From Acidovorax delafieldii (GTDB lineage Bacteria > Pseudomonadota > Gammaproteobacteria > Burkholderiales > Burkholderiaceae_C), in NCBI GenBank assembly GCA_002377855.1, contig DFQQ01000013.1, positions 1-64,000 of the forward strand: a stretch of DNA of 64,000 bases, in the 5' to 3' direction. The notes beneath the pieces were generated by a model. That model searched no databases and was not told where the DNA came from. It worked only from the letters and a program-made list of their open reading frames with translations. Below, in pieces: positions 60,559 to 64,000 of the stretch (the stretch's first letter is position 1; each line of letters begins with the position of its first letter). Position numbers and translations under genes: made by a program.

Positions 60559-61179
60559 ATGTCCGCTCTGCGCAAATGGCTGTTCACTGGTCTGCTGGTC
60601 ATCGTGCCGGGCGTCATCACCGCATGGGTGCTGAACTGGATCGTGAGCACGCTGGACCAGACGCTGCAGATTCTGCCGGGCGCTTGGCAGCCGGACAAGT
60701 TGCTGGGCATTCACATCCCTGGCTTCGGCGTGCTGCTCACCTTGCTGATCTTGCTGGTGGTCGGCGCGGTAGCCAGCAATTTTGCGGGCCGCAAGCTCGT
60801 GCAATGGGGCGATGCCCTGGTGCACCGCATTCCCGTCGTCCGGTCCATCTACTCGAGCGTCAAGCAGGTTTCCGACACCCTCTTTTCTGAAAGCGGCAAC
60901 GCTTTCCGCACCGCTGTGCTTGTGCAGTGGCCGCGCGAGGGCGTATGGACGGTGGCCTTCATCACCGGGGCGCCGAACGGCGAGATCGCGGCCTACTTGC
61001 GTGACGAGTTTGTGAGCGTGTACGTGCCGACCACGCCCAACCCTACGGGCGGCTACTTCGTCATGGTGCGCAAGAGCGACTGCGTCGAGCTCGAGATGAG
61101 CGTCGACGCCGCGCTCAAGTACATCGTTTCGATGGGGGTGGTGGCACCTGCCGACCCCAATCAGCTGCCTCTCAAATAA
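60559..61179 (+). CDS. DUF502 membrane protein
   Basis: A 206-residue membrane protein. Two N-terminal helices (LFTGLLVIVPGVITAWVLNWI; GFGVLLTLLILLVVGAVASNF) are followed by a soluble domain with IPVVRSIYSSVKQVSDTLF, VAFITGAP and VPTTPNPTGGYFVMV, the DUF502 pattern. Plant homologues are named COV/LCV; the bacterial role is unknown. It sits between the FmdB and aspS genes in a likely single transcript. No catalytic motif is visible. Confidence 0.93.
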   Translation: MSALRKWLFTGLLVIVPGVITAWVLNWIVSTLDQTLQILPGAWQPDKLLGIHIPGFGVLLTLLILLVVGAVASNFAGRKLVQWGDALVHRIPVVRSIYSSVKQVSDTLFSESGNAFRTAVLVQWPREGVWTVAFITGAPNGEIAAYLRDEFVSVYVPTTPNPTGGYFVMVRKSDCVELEMSVDAALKYIVSMGVVAPADPNQLPLK

Positions 61180-61225
61180 CCTCTTTTTTCATTCATAGCG
61201 CCACAGCGGCGCCGGAAGTATTGCC

Positions 61226-63040
61226 ATGGCCATGCGCTCTCACTATTGCGGTCTTGTGACCGAAGCCCTGATGGGCGAAACCGTGACCCTGTCGGGTTGG
61301 GTGAACCGCCGCCGTGACCACGGCGGTGTGATCTTCATTGATCTGCGCGACCGCGAAGGTTATGTGCAAGTGGTCTGCGATCCTGATCGCGCCGAGATGT
61401 TCAAGACCGCCGAAGGCGTTCGCAACGAGTTCTGCGTGCAGGTCAAGGGCTTGGTGCGTGCCCGCCCTGATGGCACGACGAACGACAGCCTCAAGAGCGG
61501 CAAGATTGAAGTGCTCTGCCATGAATTGAACGTGCTCAACCCTTCGGTCACGCCTCCGTTCCAGATGGACGATGAGAACCTGTCCGAGACCACGCGCCTG
61601 ACCCACCGCGTCATGGATCTGCGCCGCCCGCACATGCAACGCAACATGATGCTGCGCTATAAGACAGCCATCCAAGTGCGTAACTTCCTGGACAAGGAAG
61701 GGTTTATCGATATCGAAACACCCATGCTGGGCAAGAGCACGCCCGAAGGCGCCCGCGACTATCTGGTGCCCAGCCGCGTGCACGACGGCCAGTTCTTCGC
61801 GCTGCCCCAGTCGCCCCAGCTCTACAAGCAGATGCTGATGGTGGCCGGCTATGACCGCTACTACCAGATCACCAAGTGCTTCCGCGATGAAGACCTGCGC
61901 GCGGACCGCCAGCCCGAGTTCACGCAGATCGACTGCGAAACCTCGTTCCTGAACGAAGAAGAAATCCGCGCCATCTTCCAGCGCATGATCACCGAAGTAT
62001 TCCAGACCCAACTGGGCGTGGATCTGGGCGAATTCCCGATCATGACGTACCAGGAAGCCGCGCACCGCTTTGGTTCTGACAAGCCCGACCTGCGCGTGAA
62101 GCTTGAGTTCACCGAGCTCACCGACGTGATGAAGGATGTGGACTTCAAGGTGTTCTCTGGCGCGGCCAACATGAAGGGCGGCCGTGTGGTGGCGCTGCGC
62201 GTGCCGGGCGGCTCGGTCGAGGGTGGCGGCATCAGCCGTGGTGAGATCGACGCCTACACCGAGTTCGTCAAGATCTACGGCGCCAAGGGGCTGGCCTACA
62301 TTCGCGTCAATGAGCTGGCCAAGGGCCGCGATGGTCTGCAGTCGCCCATCGTCAAGAACATCCATGACGCCGCGCTGGCTGAAGTGCTCAAGCGCTCCGG
62401 CGCGCAGGACGGCGATCTGCTTTTCTTTGGCGCTGACAAGGAAAAGGTAGTCAACGACGCGATTGGTGCGCTGCGCATCAAGATCGGCCACAGCGAGTTC
62501 GGCAAGAAAAACGGCCTGTTCGAAAACCGCTGGGCGCCGCTGTGGGTGGTGGACTTCCCCATGTTTGAGCATGACGAGGAAGAGGACCGCTGGACGGCTG
62601 TGCACCACCCCTTCACCAGCCCGAAGGACGGCCACGAGGACTTGATGGACACCGACCCAGGCAAGTGCCTGGCCAAGGCCTACGACATGGTGCTCAACGG
62701 CTGGGAGCTGGGCGGTGGCTCGGTCCGTATCCACCGTGCCGACGTGCAAAGCAAGGTGTTCACCGCACTCAAGATCACGCCCGAAGACGCACAAGCCAAG
62801 TTTGGCTACCTGCTGGACGCACTGCAGTACGGCGCACCCCCGCACGGTGGTTTGGCTTTTGGACTGGATCGGCTCATCACCCTGATGACGGGCGCGGAGT
62901 CCATCCGTGACGTGATTGCCTTCCCCAAGACGCAGCGTGCCCAGGACCTGCTGACCCAGGCGCCTTCTCCAGTCGATGAGAAGCAGTTGCGTGAACTGCA
63001 CATTCGCTTGCGCAACCCGGACGCCATCAAGGCGAACTGA
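61226..63040 (+). CDS. aspS: Aspartyl-tRNA synthetase, probably non-discriminating (AspRS2-type)
   Basis: A 604-residue bacterial-type AspRS with an N-terminal anticodon-binding domain, class II motifs (FLDKEGFIDIETPML, FRDEDLRADRQPEFTQID, GLAFGLDRLITLMTG) and the inserted GAD domain. It attaches Asp to tRNA-Asp. The residues that separate discriminating from relaxed enzymes read H32 (RRRDHGG) and G83 (RARPDGTT), the same as the Pseudomonas-type non-discriminating AspRS (H31/G82). It therefore probably also makes Asp-tRNA-Asn for the GatCAB amidotransferase, which is not in this window. Confidence 0.96.
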   Translation: MAMRSHYCGLVTEALMGETVTLSGWVNRRRDHGGVIFIDLRDREGYVQVVCDPDRAEMFKTAEGVRNEFCVQVKGLVRARPDGTTNDSLKSGKIEVLCHELNVLNPSVTPPFQMDDENLSETTRLTHRVMDLRRPHMQRNMMLRYKTAIQVRNFLDKEGFIDIETPMLGKSTPEGARDYLVPSRVHDGQFFALPQSPQLYKQMLMVAGYDRYYQITKCFRDEDLRADRQPEFTQIDCETSFLNEEEIRAIFQRMITEVFQTQLGVDLGEFPIMTYQEAAHRFGSDKPDLRVKLEFTELTDVMKDVDFKVFSGAANMKGGRVVALRVPGGSVEGGGISRGEIDAYTEFVKIYGAKGLAYIRVNELAKGRDGLQSPIVKNIHDAALAEVLKRSGAQDGDLLFFGADKEKVVNDAIGALRIKIGHSEFGKKNGLFENRWAPLWVVDFPMFEHDEEEDRWTAVHHPFTSPKDGHEDLMDTDPGKCLAKAYDMVLNGWELGGGSVRIHRADVQSKVFTALKITPEDAQAKFGYLLDALQYGAPPHGGLAFGLDRLITLMTGAESIRDVIAFPKTQRAQDLLTQAPSPVDEKQLRELHIRLRNPDAIKAN

Positions 63041-63078
63041 TCCGGCCAAGCCCCCTGTTGCATGATGTAGCAGGATCC

Positions 63079-63112
63079 AAAGCGGCGCAGACCTCGGTCT
63101 GGGCCGCTTTTT
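63079..63112 (+). terminator. Intrinsic terminator after aspS
   Basis: AAAGCGGC-g-CAGACC-tc-GGTCTG-g-GCCGCTTT forms a long, almost perfect stem followed by a T-run, 38 bp after the aspS stop. Confidence 0.88.
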
Positions 63113-63147
63113 CGTTGGGAAGCGCGCAGGGATTCAGGGAGTAAAAC

Positions 63148-63972
63148 ATGAAAAATTCAGTGACTTTTGTGCCAGCCACGTGGATCACTTCAGCGATGTT
63201 GGCGGCAGTGGTAGCCCTTGCAGGCTGTGGTGAAAAGAAGACCGAGTTGGGGGAAGGGGGCTCGGTGGTGTCGGGCTCTGCCGGCCCCGCTGGTGCGAAG
63301 GGGGCAGACAAATCGCTCACCCAGTGCGATGCGCCGGTTGCCACGCTGGCGTTGGCGGAAAACCCCCAGGGTTACACCGTCTCCAGCACCTACCGACTGC
63401 CTGCGTCTCCCGTGCCGTTGATCCGCCTCATTGCGCAGCAAAGCGGGTGTTTTCGGGTGGTAGACCGATCGGCGGGATTGCGTTCCACCGTTCAGGAGCA
63501 GGAGCTCAAGGATGCCGGCGTGCTGCGGCAGAAATCCACAGTGAGCAAGGGCAGGGGATACGAAGCCCAGTACACCTTGATCCCCAGCCTCACCTTCAGC
63601 GAGCAGGACGCTGGCCGCAGCATTGCTGGCGTGGTTGCCATGATTCCTGTGCTGCGAGACATTGCCGGGTTGATCGGGCTGGCGGAGCAAGTCAAGCTCA
63701 AGGAGGCGCAGACCGCGCTGCTGCTGACCGACAACGAGACCACCGAGCAGGTGGCCGCGGCCACCGGCTCGGCCCGCACTACCGACCTGGGTGCGGCTGG
63801 TGTGTTGTTTGGCCGGCTCGGCGGTGGCGCGGGCGCCGGATGGAGCAACACCAACGAAGGCAAAGTCATCGCCGCCGCATTTCTGGACTCCCACAACAAG
63901 TTGGTGGAGCAGGTGCGCATGCTGCAAGCCAAGGAGCTGCCCCCGCCTGTCGCGGTCAAGGCCCAACGCTGA
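63148..63972 (+). CDS. CsgG-like outer-membrane lipoprotein, likely
   Basis: A 274-residue lipoprotein. The signal ends in LAGC with lipidated C27, followed by a Gly-rich linker and a body with PVPLIRLIAQQSGCFRVVDRSAGLRSTVQEQELKDAG, close to the core of CsgG/HfaB-type proteins that assemble or secrete surface fibres. A pair of hydrophobic segments (IAGVVAMIPVLRDIAGLIG) and Gly/Ala-rich loops follow. There are no curli or holdfast genes nearby, so its export partner is unknown. It has its own space after the aspS terminator. Confidence 0.75.
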   Translation: MKNSVTFVPATWITSAMLAAVVALAGCGEKKTELGEGGSVVSGSAGPAGAKGADKSLTQCDAPVATLALAENPQGYTVSSTYRLPASPVPLIRLIAQQSGCFRVVDRSAGLRSTVQEQELKDAGVLRQKSTVSKGRGYEAQYTLIPSLTFSEQDAGRSIAGVVAMIPVLRDIAGLIGLAEQVKLKEAQTALLLTDNETTEQVAAATGSARTTDLGAAGVLFGRLGGGAGAGWSNTNEGKVIAAAFLDSHNKLVEQVRMLQAKELPPPVAVKAQR

Positions 63973-64000
63973 AATGTGAGCGCTTGGCTGTCCCCTTTGT

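Overview
The window is about 64 kb of GC-rich (roughly 64 percent by eye) chromosomal DNA from a beta-proteobacterium. It is most likely a member of the Comamonadaceae close to Acidovorax. This rests on protein flavour (Bug/TctC receptor, beta-type trimeric porin, DUF883/DUF1328/BON stress proteins, type II homoserine kinase, giant DUF3683 FAD/FeS oxidase) and on a dispersed double-hairpin repeat that I associate with this family. No sequence search was run. I see no prophage, CRISPR array, rRNA or intact insertion sequence. The window is mostly core genome with a few accessory patches.

Layout: (1) 1-4.4 kb: the 5' end of ftsY, a divergent pair of M16 peptidase genes (one catalytic, one without the zinc motif), rsmD and coaD. 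(2) 4.4-8.4 kb: a small unknown protein and an RRM RNA-binding protein behind an AT-rich promoter, then lysR/lysA and a 24-residue membrane peptide. (3) 8.5-14.6 kb: gpsA-secB-grxC-rhodanese on the minus strand, then gpmA, a CtpA protease, a MoeB/ThiF protein and a lone receiver. (4) 14.7-19.6 kb: a divergent NarL-type regulator and CHASE3 histidine kinase, three small envelope-stress genes and a zinc-ribbon metallopeptidase. (5) 19.8-27.4 kb: a four-gene imelysin/di-heme iron operon, divergent from a Tat-exported PhoX phosphatase. The intergenic DNA holds a Fur-like palindrome and a three-unit Pho box. (6) 27.5-33.5 kb: membrane protein, thrB, DUF2782 protein, secreted unknown and polA. (7) 33.6-40.1 kb: a LysR/Bug/ModA-like/porin solute locus, two glutathione transferases and a broken dienelactone hydrolase. 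(8) 40.1-49.2 kb: ZIP transporter, orphan two-domain ArsA, tRNA-Met, enoyl-CoA hydratase, M61 peptidase, dsbC, a UbiH-type monooxygenase and a MOSC protein. (9) 49.2-58.6 kb: a striking ~270-bp nested inverted-repeat element directly in front of a 1305-residue FAD/FeS oxidoreductase gene, then HIT and DUF971 genes and the ubiquinone operon ubiE-tim44-ubiJ-ubiB. (10) 58.6-64 kb: a sodium:solute symporter, FmdB zinc ribbon, DUF502 protein, aspS and a lipoprotein.

The most unusual signals are non-coding. The first is the nested hairpin element at 49316-49591; its three stem mismatches all become G-U wobbles if the minus strand is transcribed. The second is a family of about ten dispersed repeats, several of which have become part of genes: a signal peptide, the start of a ZIP transporter, a start-codon region of gpsA and a linker in the FAD/FeS oxidase. 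The third is a possible H-type pseudoknot in the leader of the BON lipoprotein.

Functions are assigned by reading motifs and recalling family features. Regulatory sites are pattern matches only.
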